From: Acanthacorydalis orientalis
Lineage: Eukaryota; Arthropoda; Insecta; Megaloptera; Corydalidae
DNA: 64,000 nt
Reading direction: 5' to 3'
Assembly (NCBI GenBank): GCA_034766995.1
Contig: CM068322.1
Location: 11,946,810-12,010,809, forward strand
Part shown: positions 1 to 13,310 of the stretch, piece by piece
How the letters are laid out: every line of letters begins with the position of its first letter
Position numbering within the stretch: the stretch's first letter is position 1
Translations under genes and position numbers: made by a program
Notes under the pieces: generated by a model
The model's database searches: none
What the model was told of the DNA's origin: nothing
Seen by the model: the letters and a program-made list of their open reading frames with translations, nothing else

Positions 1-2240
1 ATATTAATAACAGTTTGTTTAGATATCGTGTATGAAAAATTGAAAAAAGTATAATAATAGTTAATAATAATATTAGTATTTAATACTAAAATAACTTTAA
101 TAATTAATACTAACAATTAAAACGTATATGAAATTTCAACAAAAGCTACAAAATTAATTATATGTATTTAATGGTTTTAAATAATGTTATTTTTATATTT
201 TTTATAAACAGTTAAGAAAAAAACCTACGGTGACTAAAATAAAATTAAAAGAATTTATTTTTCTAATCTTCCATGAACTTTTGTAGTTCTAGTGTAGTTA
301 CAGTTAAAAGTATGATTAGATATAGTTATACCGTCTGTTAATGTTTGAATAAGTCTTTATGTAGAATTAAAATCCACGTTGAAGTTTCAAACCGCCTGTA
401 TATAACAACATATAAACATACGATCACATATTAAAAAGAAATCCTGCAAATATGTATATTATATTTGTAAATATTTTTTACACTCGTCTCGTTCGCATGG
501 ACACTACTATTAAATTGATCAAAAGTTTATTCGCAGATAATATGAACCGTTTATAAGAATATGTTTATATAGCAAAACACGTGCAGGTTACTGGTTAGCA
601 GGCTCTTTATAAATAATGAGCTTTATGATATACAGTGAGATGTTGCTGTTGATCTGCTGAGTACAACGACACAAAATGCTATTTATATTTTCGGCAGTAG
701 ATCCACATAATATTTTTCGATAAATTTCGAATATAAGAAGTTGATATGAAGAAATCTCGTTTTCTGTTTGGCATGGGATCGTATCGTATTTTACTGGTCG
801 GCTTCCAGTGATGCTATTAATGTAGTGGAAATTCACAGACGTCCGTCGAAAACGATTATAATATTGATGTTAGTGCAGAATCGATTTTTTTTTTACTTTT
901 AAGAATAGTATTTGTAGTTCAGTGCAAAAAAATATTATTAATTGTTTACATAATTTATAAAGATAAATGTTAATATTTATTTTTTTTTATCAAAATATAC
1001 TGATATAATATTATTTTAAATGGTGTATAATTTTAAATAAATTTCAATATTTTTTACATCATTAACTAATGGTGACTTTTATAGAATTTTTAGTAATTGG
1101 GTCATCTAATATAATCTATGGATATTTGAATTAATATAATTAGAAATTTATCTATTTTTCTGTGAAAACTAAACTAAATTTCTAGATGTATAACAATAAA
1201 TAAATAATTCTTTAAAAGGATTACTTAGTGTAAGGTATTGATTAAGTATATATTTTTTGTATCTGCAAGATTCTGTCATTGTGTTATATTCATAAAATTC
1301 AATGGATATAAACTTATGTGGTTAATAAATGTCGAGCATCACTGATTTATTACATTGTGATGTTATAAATAAACAATATGGTTCATTTAATGGTCACAGT
1401 ACATGCTTTTATAATTTACTACAAAAATATTTTTTCCCGATTAAAAAAAAGCTTAATATATATATAATAATATATATTTAATTTTATGTGAATTATAAAT
1501 TTCTATCTTTAAAACTTATTAAGATTTACTTTTTATTAAGAGAATAGATGAAGATATGCTATATTTTCAGAAAGATGTAAGTATGCTGCTATAATATTAT
1601 GGCAACATTAAGTTAAATTAGAATTTGATTTTATAACGATTATTCGTGGGTTAAAAGTGAGATTTTTAATCATTTTTAAAATCCTAACTTCGTAGGCAAA
1701 GAGAATAATAAATTAAATTAAGAAAATTCATCCAGAATCTATAAAAACTATATTACAAAAAATTAAACTGAAGCTGTTTCCTTCAGCATAATCATATGTT
1801 CCAAATATGAGATAGTTATTATTGAGATATATGTGGTGTTATATATATATATATATATATGCGTGTGTGTATGTGTGTGTATCAGTATTTTGTGTTTTTA
1901 GCGAATAATATTGTTTTTAATTGTATTCGATTATTTGAAAGGCAGAATAGGCGTTACATAATTTTGAAAGAGATTTGGTTACCCTTGTTTACAGTCAATA
2001 TTTTCAATTTCTGTTGCAGTAGATTTTAGGAAATCTTTTTTCTATTTGAAATAATTTTATCCTGGTACTTGATTTAGAAATTTTTAATGAATAATTCTAC
2101 GTATATATTTTGTATTACACTTTGTATCAGTGTATAGTTCATGTGTTAAATAAGGTGATGAATCAATGATTAAGTTTACAGGATATATCTTTATAACATT
2201 AGAACTCTTTCATCTACCATTATGATTAACGCCATAATTT
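1..2240. other. AT-rich non-coding stretch
   Basis: No gene, RNA or element is recognised here. The only open frame of note lies on the minus strand at about 588-836 (82 codons, opening with GTG rather than ATG). Its third codon positions look slightly less AT-biased than the surroundings, but its protein matches nothing I know, so it is not called as a gene. Confidence 0.6.
1840..1880. repeat. (TA)n-(TG)n microsatellite
   Basis: About ten TA units run straight into interrupted TG units. Confidence 0.95.
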
Positions 2241-2510
2241 AAAGCTGCTACTCCAACTCAGGTGTGTAGTAGTGGATCTGTGTCTCATCCACGGTGACGA
2301 ATCGACACAAAAAAGCCTATTTTTTTTCCATTTTTGCGACAATTGCTTCAATTCTTGCTTTAAACATCTATAGAACGTGAACAACGCGTTGTTTCTAGTT
2401 GAAATTTCGCCTATGCTCGTTTGAAAAGTAACACTTGATAGCCATGACGTTACCAAATAAATAGTGGCGCCATTTCATTAAAATTAACCAAACTTCTCAA
2501 ACGATCCTCG
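2241..2510 (-). mobile_element. Truncated irritans-like mariner fragment
   Basis: Read on the minus strand, this fragment begins at a mariner terminal repeat (CGAGGATCGTTTGAGAAG, next to a TA at 2511-2512) and continues through the 5' leader. It then jumps directly to the region encoding the first catalytic-aspartate motif (DET, then a histidine-rich HYTPES-like stretch). The same leader, join and downstream sequence occur in the element at 56269-57099, while the copy at 38052-39279 has roughly 400 bp more between them. The fragment stops near 2241, so the 3' two thirds of the transposase and the other terminal repeat are missing. It is a dead derivative of an already deleted mariner. Confidence 0.8.
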
Positions 2511-2631
2511 TAGTTTTTATTTTCAGGTTTTTAATCAATTGGGTATTGATTAAGACCGAAAGTACATTTTATTTTAAAAAATCTGTTTTATTTTCAAATG
2601 CATTCATATTTTATAATTCATAAATTAATTC

Positions 2632-2689
2632 CCAAATGAATAGAGGCACCATCTCATAGAAATTTACCAAACTTATCAAAAAACCCACG
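2632..2689 (-). mobile_element. Mariner 5' terminus fragment
   Basis: These 58 bp match the outer end of the irritans-like mariner at 38052-39279: a terminal repeat (CGTGGGTTTTTTGATAAG on the minus strand), then TTTGGTAAATTTC and the leader. It lies about 120 bp from the end of the 2241-2510 fragment, in the same orientation, and abuts a TA array. Nothing of the coding region remains. Confidence 0.7.
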
Positions 2690-2693
2690 TATA

Positions 2694-2745
<52 letters not shown>
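2690..2745. repeat. (TA)n-(TG)n microsatellite
   Basis: A TA run followed by pure GT units, starting exactly at the end of the mariner terminus fragment. Confidence 0.95.
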
Positions 2746-3725
<980 letters not shown>

Positions 3726-3764
3726 AAGTGAAAATACGCTGTTTATTAGTCACATTATTGAATA

Positions 3765-3975
3765 CACAAGCGGATAATGAGTGCGCTTCACGCGTTGACA
3801 GTCTAAGGGGCGCGCAGTCGTGTCGCGGGGATTAGCGGACACCGGGCGAGCGTCCAAAAGGCCGGTTGAGCCGCGGTGGCACCCAGACACGTTCACATGC
3901 ATCATCGCCTTGTGATGCGGTGATGATCTCAACGCCCCGTTCGTCAGCTTGTGCTCTCGGCAACCGTTCAAAGCT
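3765..3975. other. Small CpG-rich GC island
   Basis: About 200 bp with many CpG steps (clusters such as GGGGCGCGCAG and GTCGCGGGG) in otherwise AT-rich DNA. It starts 40 bp after the long TA array. It contains a short hairpin around GCATCATCGCCTTGTGATGC. A 73-codon minus-strand frame crosses it but is not recognised. It could be a promoter or first exon of an unseen gene, or a GC-rich repeat; neither is shown. Confidence 0.5.
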
Positions 3976-4109
3976 TATTCTTCACTTATGTTTAACATAG
4001 TGCTGCTGTATGTACGCTATGTCAGATAGATTTCCAAATCAAATTTTTCATATAAATTAATGACAAGAATATGTATATTTGCTTTGCGTATAAACATACA
4101 AACACAAAT

Positions 4110-4158
<49 letters not shown>

Positions 4159-4159
4159 C
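4110..4159. repeat. (CA)n-(TA)n microsatellite
   Basis: CA units followed by interrupted TA units. Confidence 0.95.
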
Positions 4160-4584
4160 TTATATGCGTGTGTATGTTTGTGTATAAATTATGTGTGATG
4201 TGAATGTAAAAAAAACGTATTTAAAATTAGAGAACTGAAAAGAATAAATATGATTTTTCCCTTATTTGAATTAGAATTCGTACTAATATCACAAGCGGTA
4301 TGAAAATACTCAAGCGAAATTTGTCATACAGTAAATATATAATTGTTTAATCGATTGTGTCGTTATTTTCAAACTAAAGATTGTTTCTAAGGTAGTAGGA
4401 AAATGTATTCCGTTTTATTTAATAAATTGACTATTTTTCGAAAAACTCGGGTTGCCTTGATTTTAATACTTTTTAAAATGTATGGAAAGGAAAAACAAGG
4501 CATTATAAATATGTACATATAGTAAAAAAATTACAATGAGTACTGTTCACAATGTTCTATTTTTGTTGAATACAATTAAAGTAA

Positions 4585-4589
4585 ATATA

Positions 4590-4651
<62 letters not shown>
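4585..4651. repeat. TA array flanking a transposon
   Basis: A TA run ending exactly at the left end of the 4652-5556 element. A matching TA run resumes at the other end, so the element appears to be inserted inside one TA array. Confidence 0.95.
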
Positions 4652-4653
<2 letters not shown>

Positions 4654-5551
4654 GGGTTTTCTAATAAGAACTATTTTTTTTAATTTGAAATAAAACAGAA
4701 TTTGCGCTGGAATTTCAAGTTTTTTATTGTAAACAATAGTTAGAGGTATGCCGTTTATAAATGAAAAACTATTGTGTAAATGACTGCAGCGAGTTTTCTT
4801 ACAAGTTACCATTCTTTTGTTAAAATTTTCAGTAATATCCCTACACAACTGGTACTCTATCTCACCAATTATTGTTCGGTTTTCATCTTTTAGGTTGGAA
4901 TTGTTTTTAAGATTATTGGTGTATACCTGTCCTTTAATATAACCCCCAAAAAGGTATCCAAAGATTTCAAAATGAGCCACATCGCAAAGATGACTTTTTC
5001 TGAAAAACCATGTTGTTGTTCTAGTATCCAATTAACAAATCTCCAACGCAATGAATGGTCTGCTGGCTTCAATTCTTGTGTTACTTGAACCTTATAATCC
5101 TTCAGTAATAAACAGTTATGCAAAATAAGCTATATGGTCGTCTGTGAAAGGTCCAATTACCGTGAACGTCGTGGAATTAACATTCCTGGCTCATCCGATA
5201 CAATTTCACGAACCAAGTCAATGTTTTCTTCAAAACGAACACTGCGAACACGTGTTAGTGTTTCTTTATCTTTAACAGGTCTAATCTCTACAAATTTACT
5301 CACTAATCGAAGAATTATTGATTTAGATGGACAAGTATGTCGAGAATAAATATCGAGTAGTTTACGAAATATATTACTTATAGGACGACCATTTTCATAA
5401 TACAATTTTGTTATTTCAATGCGTTGTTTTGTTGTAATCGAACCCATAACTAAAAATGGCAATGTCAAAACTTAACAAATGACAAAAAATACAATTGTCA
5501 GTTTGACATTTGTGAAATATAACCTTTCAAAAAGTTGCACCCTTATTGGAA

Positions 5552-5556
<5 letters not shown>
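4652..5556 (-). mobile_element. Non-autonomous Tc1/mariner element (DUF4817-type)
   Basis: The element has inverted ends: CAGGGTTTTCTAATAAG on the left and, read inward, AGTTTTCCAATAAGGGTGC on the right. It lies between TA arrays on both sides. Inside, on the minus strand, are pieces of a transposase whose N-terminus resembles the helix-turn-helix family annotated as DUF4817 in insect transposases. The middle of the gene is missing, so the element is about 900 bp and could only have been moved in trans. The family label rests on remembered sequence, not a search. Confidence 0.75.
4690..5447 (-). pseudogene. Broken DUF4817-type transposase
   Basis: The start ATG at 5447 opens a frame beginning MGSITTKQRIEI. 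It contains the helix-turn-helix core (YYENGRPISNIFRKL, then CPSKSIILRLVSKF) and ends in a stop after PRRSR near 5157. After a frameshift, coding resumes with VQVTQELKPADHSLRWRFVN and ILEQQ. The text then jumps from just after the first catalytic region (FSEKVIF) to GYIKGQVYTNN, which in intact relatives is the FLWGYVKSKVY segment after the last catalytic residue. The C-terminal QLCRDITENFNKRM follows. The DDE core is therefore largely deleted. The original enzyme would cut and paste DNA at TA sites; this copy cannot. Confidence 0.75.
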
Positions 5557-5623
<67 letters not shown>

Positions 5624-5641
5624 GTATATATATATATATAT
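5557..5641. repeat. TA array, right flank of transposon
   Basis: TA units with two interruptions, continuing the array found left of the element at 4652. Confidence 0.95.
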
Positions 5642-5809
5642 CGTAAAAGATATCTTTTTGTAACGATTAATTGAGTAGTTAGGTGATTAAAATATTTTTT
5701 GGTATCATGTTCAATTAATGAAAGCAACTTTCAAATCAGGGGAAAAACAGGTATGTTAAAATATCTGAAATTGAATTATAAAACTAATTTATGTAATGGA
5801 GCACATTTT

Positions 5810-6210
5810 CCCTCTACTCAACAGAAAGAGTTTTGGGCGCTGAGGCTCGTGGCTCGTACTTCTCGATTTTATTGATGATCTTGTAGATAGTATATAGATC
5901 ATGATTTTAATTATGTGGTTGATCATTCAGTTACCAGATCTCCAGAATGACCCAAACGGTTCCCTATTATAAGTCTGTATTTAAAAGCTGTTAAAGTCAA
6001 TTTGTCATAGCACTTATCAATCCTCGTCCTTTGGTGTAAACAGCCTGGGTATTTTATGTCGGAAGTACTTAGTTAAGAGTTCGTTCTTGTCCAGAGCATG
6101 AATGTGTACGTTTTCACTTATTCTTACCGGGGACAAACTCGTCGCGATCATATAGAACCGGAGGTTACGAACAGAGTTGTGTTTCGCATCAAGCAGTAGT
6201 TAAACTATCA
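5810..6210. other. Modestly GC-elevated non-coding segment
   Basis: Base composition is closer to even here than in the surroundings, and CpG steps are present (for example AAACTCGTCGCGATC). No open frame longer than a few dozen codons and no known motif was found. It may be an old exon, untranslated region or element, but nothing decides which. Confidence 0.35.
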
Positions 6211-6830
6211 TGTCTCCATTTTATTTAATTATATAATTAATATCATAATGAACTCGTGATTTGTGTTCAAGATTTAATTGAAAATTAATAAAGTCGAAAC
6301 TGATTGCAGAAGAAACGAATTCTCGTGCGATTTACAGAATTCTCAGAGAACAATTGCGATTTTTAAATATTTTTTTCAAAGCGTAAGTCCTTATTATTGC
6401 GGTTGAAACCTAAAATTTGCTTTTCTTGTAATAAAATTGATAGTAAATCTTAATTCTATTTCTTAAAATATTTCATGGCATTAAAATTTTTGGTTTTGTA
6501 AAGTTTTTTTTTTAAAATTAAACGCTCTAAATTCAAATTTTTTAATCGTTCGTTCATATTCAAGTTGCTTGTTGCTGTTATTGTCTTTGCTATAGATAGA
6601 TTTATTTTAAACCATTTAGAAAAAGTAACAACACAAAATCTTACTCTTTTTATTGTATCAAATTAGAATATTATATATTTCTATGAATCTAAAAATTAAT
6701 AGAGAAAAATGAATCGACTGATGCAGTTGAAATCAATATTCCTAATATAAATTTTTGTAATTATATTCATTATACCATATCATGTTATGTTCATATAGTA
6801 TAATGGATATAACATGATAAATATACATCT

Positions 6831-6833
<3 letters not shown>

Positions 6834-6899
<66 letters not shown>
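6834..6899. repeat. (TA)n microsatellite
   Basis: A nearly pure TA run of about 33 units. Confidence 0.97.
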
Positions 6900-6901
<2 letters not shown>

Positions 6902-7730
6902 GCACAGTAATGAAAGTTCTATATCATTATGTAGGAAAATATTTTCAATTGAAATAAAAAATTAAAGCAATTGAGACTGTGGCATTCTTTTAGATAATAT
7001 GATATTTAAATAACGAAAATAAATGTCAAATGACTCATGTCTGTTCAGATATTTACTTTGTTATAAAAAAATATTGACTATAAAGTATTTTTTCACATAC
7101 GATATACATATATATATATATATATATTTGTTTATTTATTTAATATATTTATAAATATGTACAAATGAAATATTTACAAATTATTTTAAAAATGTTTTCT
7201 TTCTCGGAATCTTATGAATGGACGCGTAATCTTTTAAACAAATACCTTATCATTTATTTAAGAAAGGATTCTCGAAAGCGGATTCTTTGACTTTTATCTT
7301 TTTATCTGTATTTATCATTTGAAAGTGTGATACGATTACGTTTGTTTACAATACGTGACGTTGACAGAATGTATTTATTATATAATATAAACAGCTATCT
7401 TGTTATCGGTCGCAATTGTAGGTGTAAGAATTGGCGCCAGCATAGAATTTATGTTCTTTATTTTCAGGAAAATTTTGTATTATACACATCTACACTATTT
7501 ATTAAAGTAATCATAAGATATGTTCTATTTTATGAACATAAATCGTATAAATGTACTTATAATTGCTTCTAATACTTATAGTATAATAATTATCTTCTGA
7601 GGCGCCGTTGATAAATAAAAGAAATAATGTGGAATAAATATTTTTCTGATGAAGTGATAAATATATTTACTTCAGGTTATTATAAAAAAATATCTCTATT
7701 AATTTTTTATATAAAATTTCTTTATGTTAT

Positions 7731-7794
7731 GTATATATATATTATATACATATGTATATATATATATATATATATATGTATATAAGTATACATT

Positions 7795-7834
<40 letters not shown>
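7731..7834. repeat. Compound TA array
   Basis: TA units with TATG and TACA interruptions. The 103-codon open frame across it is a product of the repeat. Confidence 0.95.
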
Positions 7835-7838
<4 letters not shown>

Positions 7839-8065
7839 GTAAATATATTTTTTTAATAACACCATGTTCGTATTTTAATCTATTTTCGGTTTACAAATAT
7901 AGTTACTGTAGATTATTGAAGAAAAATTTAAATTCTTTAGAAAACATTAATACAATAATTTTGTTATATTTATATATTTTTAAACTTATAGATCCGCTAT
8001 ATACATGTGACTCAAAATTCACTACCATCATTTGAAACTAATATTTATAACTTATTTAATATTTG

Positions 8066-8068
<3 letters not shown>

Positions 8069-8108
<40 letters not shown>

Positions 8109-8120
8109 TGTGTGTGTGTG
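8069..8120. repeat. (TA)n-(TG)n microsatellite
   Basis: TA units, then TG units. Confidence 0.95.
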
Positions 8121-9260
8121 CATGCATTTGTGTATTTGAGTGTACATGTATGTAAGTATCAGAAAGTAAAGCTAATTTGTGTATAACACTAAGATAAAAA
8201 AACTTCTTTAATATCAATAGTCCACATTATCCTTTTATAAAGTAGAAGAACCTTTATATATGTTCAGGAAATTATAAAAGAGTGTTCAATTATAATTTAA
8301 GTTAGTTTCCAGGGAAACATAGGAATTATTTCTAAAATCTTAAAAATATTTATTTAAAAGTCCTTAAACTCTATGAAAAAAAAATGATAATCAATTAGAA
8401 TTAATACAGATAAAAACAAGAAATAACTTTCACAGAAGGCGTCACATAGATAGACTTTTTAATTTTTGTTTTATTTGCATTTTTTTCCGATAATGTGGAC
8501 AAATTTATAAAAGAAGAATGTTTAATACGTATGTTTTATGATTGAAAGGTGTAATGTTAGATGACGACGATGCTATTCTAATTAGAAATTAAACAACTAT
8601 ATATATGTATATATATATATATAGAATAATATGTAATAAAATAATACAATTAAGAACATTTTTTAGTAGAGATATAGAAAAAAAATAATGATGAGAAATG
8701 ATATTAAAATTAAAAAGAATGGAAACGTTAAATAGAATAGCGAAATAATAAAAACTATAAACAAACTTACATATTTGAATATATCAATTACAATAGAAGG
8801 AAAATTTATTGAAATGAAAAAACATTAAAAACTGAAACAAAGAATGCAATAAGTATTAAATAATTTATATGAATGTATATGAATTATGCACATGAATGAA
8901 AATAATCATAAAATTGTGATAATCTTTATTTTTCTCCATTTTATTGAATTGCTGAATATATAGAGAATAAAATATACAAAAGGAAACAAATAATCACGGC
9001 GATGATTTCTAAAAAGTTACTCCACCTACATAGTCAAACATTTAGATATATGTTTTGCTTATAAACTGAACTAATTAATTATTGTCTGGAGGTATACACA
9101 CAAAAATGATAAAAATATGGAACAAACTATTAAAATGACTAAAATAGAGATATTTTAAAATATGCTTCGTAGAGAAAACAATGCACACTTACTTGAAAAA
9201 TAGAAAAATAATTAAAATAGGCTTTTTAAGATTGAAAAATTCTTTCTTTTCAACTATATA

Positions 9261-9466
9261 TAGAATGATTAATTTAGGCTTCCACATGGAAGTATTAAAA
9301 GGGGGCACAAGAGTTAAGAAAAGTCTTGTTATTTTTTATTTAGTGTCTTAGTTCAATTTAGTATTAAAATACAATGAAACTAAAATACTAAATGGGAGAT
9401 AATATTTTTTTTCAATTTTTGCGTTTTTTTAATACTTTCGTGTGGAATCCTAAGTTTAATCACCTA
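9261..9466. mobile_element. Palindromic MITE, copy 1
   Basis: This 206-bp element has long inverted ends of about 38 bp. The outermost bases are TAG...CTA, flanked on both sides by TA (9259-9260 and 9467-9468). The inner part of the arm reads TTAGGCTTCCACATGGAAG and then TATTAAAA on the left. The right arm, read inward, gives TTAGGATTCCACACGAAAG and TATTAAAA. A second inverted repeat lies inside (TTAGTATTTTAG-like arms), so the whole element can fold into a hairpin. A second copy lies at 32142-32338. There is no coding capacity. A TA target duplication suggests mobilisation by a Tc1/mariner-type transposase, but the source family is unknown. Confidence 0.85.
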
Positions 9467-10861
9467 TATTACGAAAATAGAATAAAGTAAAAGTGGAATG
9501 TTACCAGAAATTAACGAATACAACAATTAAGTTAAAACAATAAGTGCGTAAATGACGAAGTTATATTTTAATATAAAAAAATTATATATTAAATAAGAAT
9601 TACAAAATGAATATTATATAAAAATACATAGTACAAAAAATGTGCAACATGGACAAGATTGAAAAATTTAAAAAATATTTCGAGAGCCTGTTTATGAAAA
9701 TTTAACAAGACATTATTTAGCAGATCTTGAACATACTGGAATAGATTCTAAAGAAAAGGAACTATCAAGACTATGGAACTTATTTTTATTTCATCATTAA
9801 CTATGTAAAAAACAAAATCATATTTAATGGTACACAATAAAACAATAACCGCAATAAAAAGTATTCAAGTAAAGGAACATTTAAATAAAAAAAATAAATA
9901 ACATTTGTTTATTTATGCTGAAAACAGATAGGAAATGCGTTACAATTTAACGATTTTTGCTTAAATAATAAATTATATAATAAGCAAAAAAGTTTGAAAA
10001 GCTTGTAAATATGCTGTGATTTATGTACAAATAGTTACAAAATACATATTAAGTTAAATATTGTGGAGAAGCTATAAAATTATATTAAATTAGGATCTAG
10101 GTATTAATAAATTTAATTATAAGCTACATACCGGTAAAAGTACTAAAATATTTTTACATAAAAATTGTATGATTGGGAAAACAAATATTTTGATAAATGA
10201 ATATGACCTAAGTTAGTTTCAAATTGATTAAATAAAAAAATATGTATATAATGAATATATATATATATATATATATAAAATTGAAATATAAAGCACAATT
10301 AAGATAGACTTCATTTGTTAATACATTAAAAAAAAGTTGAACTCTTATTGAGAGCATCCGATGCAAAACGAATCTGTCTAAATAGATGACATATTACAAT
10401 AACAATAGATTGTCATAGTTGAACAATATGCTAACGATAATATATTAATAGTCGATGAGTACAAATTTCATTTGGGCTACTGGGGAAGCACACATGATAG
10501 AAGGAGACGACCTTGTCATTGGCCCACACCCACACCAATAAAGGTTAAATATCTAGATGTATCACTGGAATCAGAAGCGTAACGATAGGAGGGTAATGAC
10601 TATGTGCCGTGCAGACGAACGTCTCTGACCTTTTTTTGTACAGTTTGTAAAATAGAGCAATGTTTCGAGAAATGTGAACATAATTTTTGAAATCTTTCAA
10701 TTTCTAATTATTCCATAAGTTTACACGTTATGAAGTGAGGGAAATGAACGTTTACTATGTTATTTACACACCTATTTGAAACTATAAGTTTTGAATTCTT
10801 TATTAAATAATTTTATTCTTTAAACAATTTTCTTAATATAAAAAAAACAACTCAATTTATG
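9467..10861. other. AT-rich non-coding stretch
   Basis: Nothing recognised apart from a short TA run at about 10255-10276. The segment 10480-10640 is somewhat richer in G+C but has no coding frame or known motif. Confidence 0.45.
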
Positions 10862-10904
<43 letters not shown>

Positions 10905-10914
10905 TAGAGAGAGA
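10862..10914. repeat. (TA)n-(GA)n microsatellite
   Basis: TA units followed by GA units, with one interruption. Confidence 0.95.
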
Positions 10915-10999
10915 CTTTATGGACATGTTTCTATATAAGCCTTGTACTTTTTACCTACTAATTTCAAAATTTTGATTTAAACAGAAAACAATATAAATA

Positions 11000-11553
11000 T
11001 TAGGTTTGTATGAAATTAATGCAGTTTTTGTTTTTTATATTGTAACCTTAATTTTTTCAATGAGTGCCATTTCACCGTACTCATGTTAATATTATATTAA
11101 AGTACATTTTTCGGTCTGTATTTTAGTAACATTGACATTGGTTTTATCATTAATTTTGCTTCAAATAGGACTATTGAATTAAAGATGGAAAAGGAAGAAA
11201 TTCTGCAAAATTTTTGTATGAGTTCAAAACGGGTGGTAAAGCAGCAGAAACTGCTCGTAAACTAAACGATGCTTTTGATGTGGGTACTGTTAATAAACGT
11301 ACGGTGCAATTGTGTTTCCAAAAATTTCGTGTTAAGGACGAGAGCCTTGAAAATGAAGAAGCTCGCGAGCAGACTTCAATTTATAAAGACTAGAAGATGT
11401 TAATTGAATCAGAACTACGCACAACAATTCGAGAGCTTGCACAAAAGATAGGCGTTAGTCATCCAACAGTTCTGAACTACTTAAAACAGCTAGGGAAATC
11501 GAAAAATCTTGACAAATGGGTGCATGAACAGCAATTATTTTTCTACCAACCAA
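11000..11553 (+). mobile_element. Internally deleted cecropia-like mariner (copy A)
   Basis: The 554-bp element begins TTAGGTTTGTATGAAATTAA and ends TTATTTTTCTACCAACCAA. These are imperfect inverted ends of the type seen in the cecropia subfamily (human Hsmar1 has a closely similar TTAGGTTGGT end). TA flanks both sides (10998-10999, 11554-11555). It holds the leader and the N-terminal DNA-binding part of the transposase and then goes straight to the right terminal repeat. The catalytic domain is absent. Three related derivatives lie at 32761, 46250 and 53842, but this copy has its own, later deletion join. Confidence 0.85.
11185..11541 (+). pseudogene. Mariner transposase N-terminal domain remnant
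   Basis: Starting at the ATG at 11185, the reading in shifting frames matches the two helix-turn-helix modules of a mariner transposase. Recognisable pieces are KAAETARKLNDAFDVGTVN, RTVQ and then DESLENEEAREQ for the first module. The second is TTIRELAQKIGVSHPTVLNY and then LKQLGKSKNLDKW. A frameshift follows the start, and a stop sits near 11392. An ATG-led 66-codon frame at 11397-11597 covers only the second module. The catalytic DDD half is missing, so no active enzyme can be made. In intact relatives this domain binds the terminal repeats. Confidence 0.85.
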
Positions 11554-12854
11554 TATTAAAATTAAATTGTGTTTGCTATAAAAGATTAAAATCTTAATAG
11601 CACATTATTTTTTATATAGAATAACTATTATTGTACCAATAAAATATTTTTCAAAAGAAAACACATTTCTTAGTACTATCTTATTGATATCAGGCACGAA
11701 TTGTGTTTTCTATAAGGATATTTTTTAAATTTAATCTACTGTAATATAAAAGTATGACAGATCATTCTAGATTGATATATCATATATTTACTTTTAAGTA
11801 TAGTTTGCTTCATCTATTCTACATATTTTTGTTCATGAATTAAAACAATAAATAATGTACAATATTTTATATCAAACTGAATATTGCTTACTTTATAAAT
11901 TTAAAGTATTAATAATCAATTAAAAATAAGAAGAGGATATCATTGTTTATACACTATCAAAAAATGAATCGTTTTTATTTATAACTATTTTACAGAGTAA
12001 AACAGTCCAACTTCCAATTAATTTAACGAACACATGCTTTTTTATTTATAAATATTTGATTATCATTAAAATGAACTGATAACAAGTGTTCGAATACATA
12101 TACAGAATAAATTCTGAGAAGGGATCATGATGCTAACAATGACAATATTTAAAATGCTATCACAAAAGATTTCACAAGTTCTTTAATATTTTTTTAAAAA
12201 AAGACTGAAGATATTTTAAGAGAATTAAGTGTTATGAATAAAAATATCAATTTCGTTTTGTACAGTTTTGAAATATTTGTAGAAAGTTATTTTCTGTACC
12301 AATTATATGAATAAAATTGATCATACTTTAAGAAAGTAAAGAATAATCTATTAAAAGTATCAAAATTTAAAAAGTCAATAGCTGAAGTATTTTTTATAAG
12401 TTTTAATATTTTTTAATCCAATAATTCCAGATTTATTTCAGTACTAAATTAATGTGAATATTTAAAAAAATATTTTGAATCAGTTAAATTTGTATTTTTT
12501 TAGTGAATATACTCGTAATTATTTTATTTGTGTAATTGCTTAAAAATGCATTCACGGACTTAACAACACATTTTATGAAAAGTAAGTACTCCAACGTACG
12601 ACATATAATATATTTCAAATAACATATTACTTTAAGTTGAAATTTATCTGTACAGAATTGAAGTCATTTAGAGATTAGAGCAAATGTATTCAAATAGAAT
12701 CAATACTTTTGTGTATGATTGGCGTTCGTTTTAATTTCACAGTTAAAATAACAGATATTTCTTTAATTATCAAGATATGTGATTTAACGTTTATGTACAC
12801 ATGATATAAAAGTAATTGGTTGCTTGTTATTTTTAATGAACATTAAAATAGAAG

Positions 12855-12886
<32 letters not shown>

Positions 12887-13009
12887 TTTTAAAACCATGT
12901 ATGTAGTTTAAAAACGTTAATAATAAAAATAAGTTTAAATTCATTTATTAATTATTCCAATAATATAAAATATCTATCTACTGGCAAAGCTATAAATTTT
13001 GTTGAATGG
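11554..13009. other. AT-rich non-coding stretch
   Basis: Nothing recognised; one short TA run at about 12856-12879. Confidence 0.5.
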
Positions 13010-13310
13010 GTTTTTGGTGTCTATGGCTTAACTGAATTCTATTATAAACGAAAACAAGTTAATAGCACATACACACGTTCATTGGACGGTTCTGTCTCTC
13101 ATGTAATTTATTGAATTACTACTGATTACTGCATGTGGGTAGTTTCGGTTATTGTGATGCAATTCAGAAGTGCAGTTTTTTGTCAGTGCACTTTAGATTA
13201 ATCGTCTTCAATGGCAATGAACATCTCGTCGGAACAAAACTGAAACAAACACCACTTTAATACACGTCGGTGGGACGACGCCGACGAGCCCGACAATACA
13301 ATTTATGTTT
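13010..13310. other. GC-elevated segment without a gene
   Basis: The last part (about 13260-13300) is CpG-rich, with CGTCGGTGGGACGACGCCGA. A TTGTCAGTGC at about 13170 resembles an arthropod initiator (TCAKTY-like), but no TATA box sits at the right spacing. No coding frame is recognised. A promoter is possible but unproven. Confidence 0.35.

Larger units (their letters stand above)
6211..9260. other. AT-rich non-coding stretch with TA arrays
   Basis: Apart from the microsatellites listed separately and two small TA runs (near 7105-7128 and 8600-8623), no gene or element is recognised. Confidence 0.5.

Noticed and set aside
5134..5349. Plus-strand 71-codon frame
   Set aside because: It is the antisense of the DUF4817-type transposase N-terminus.
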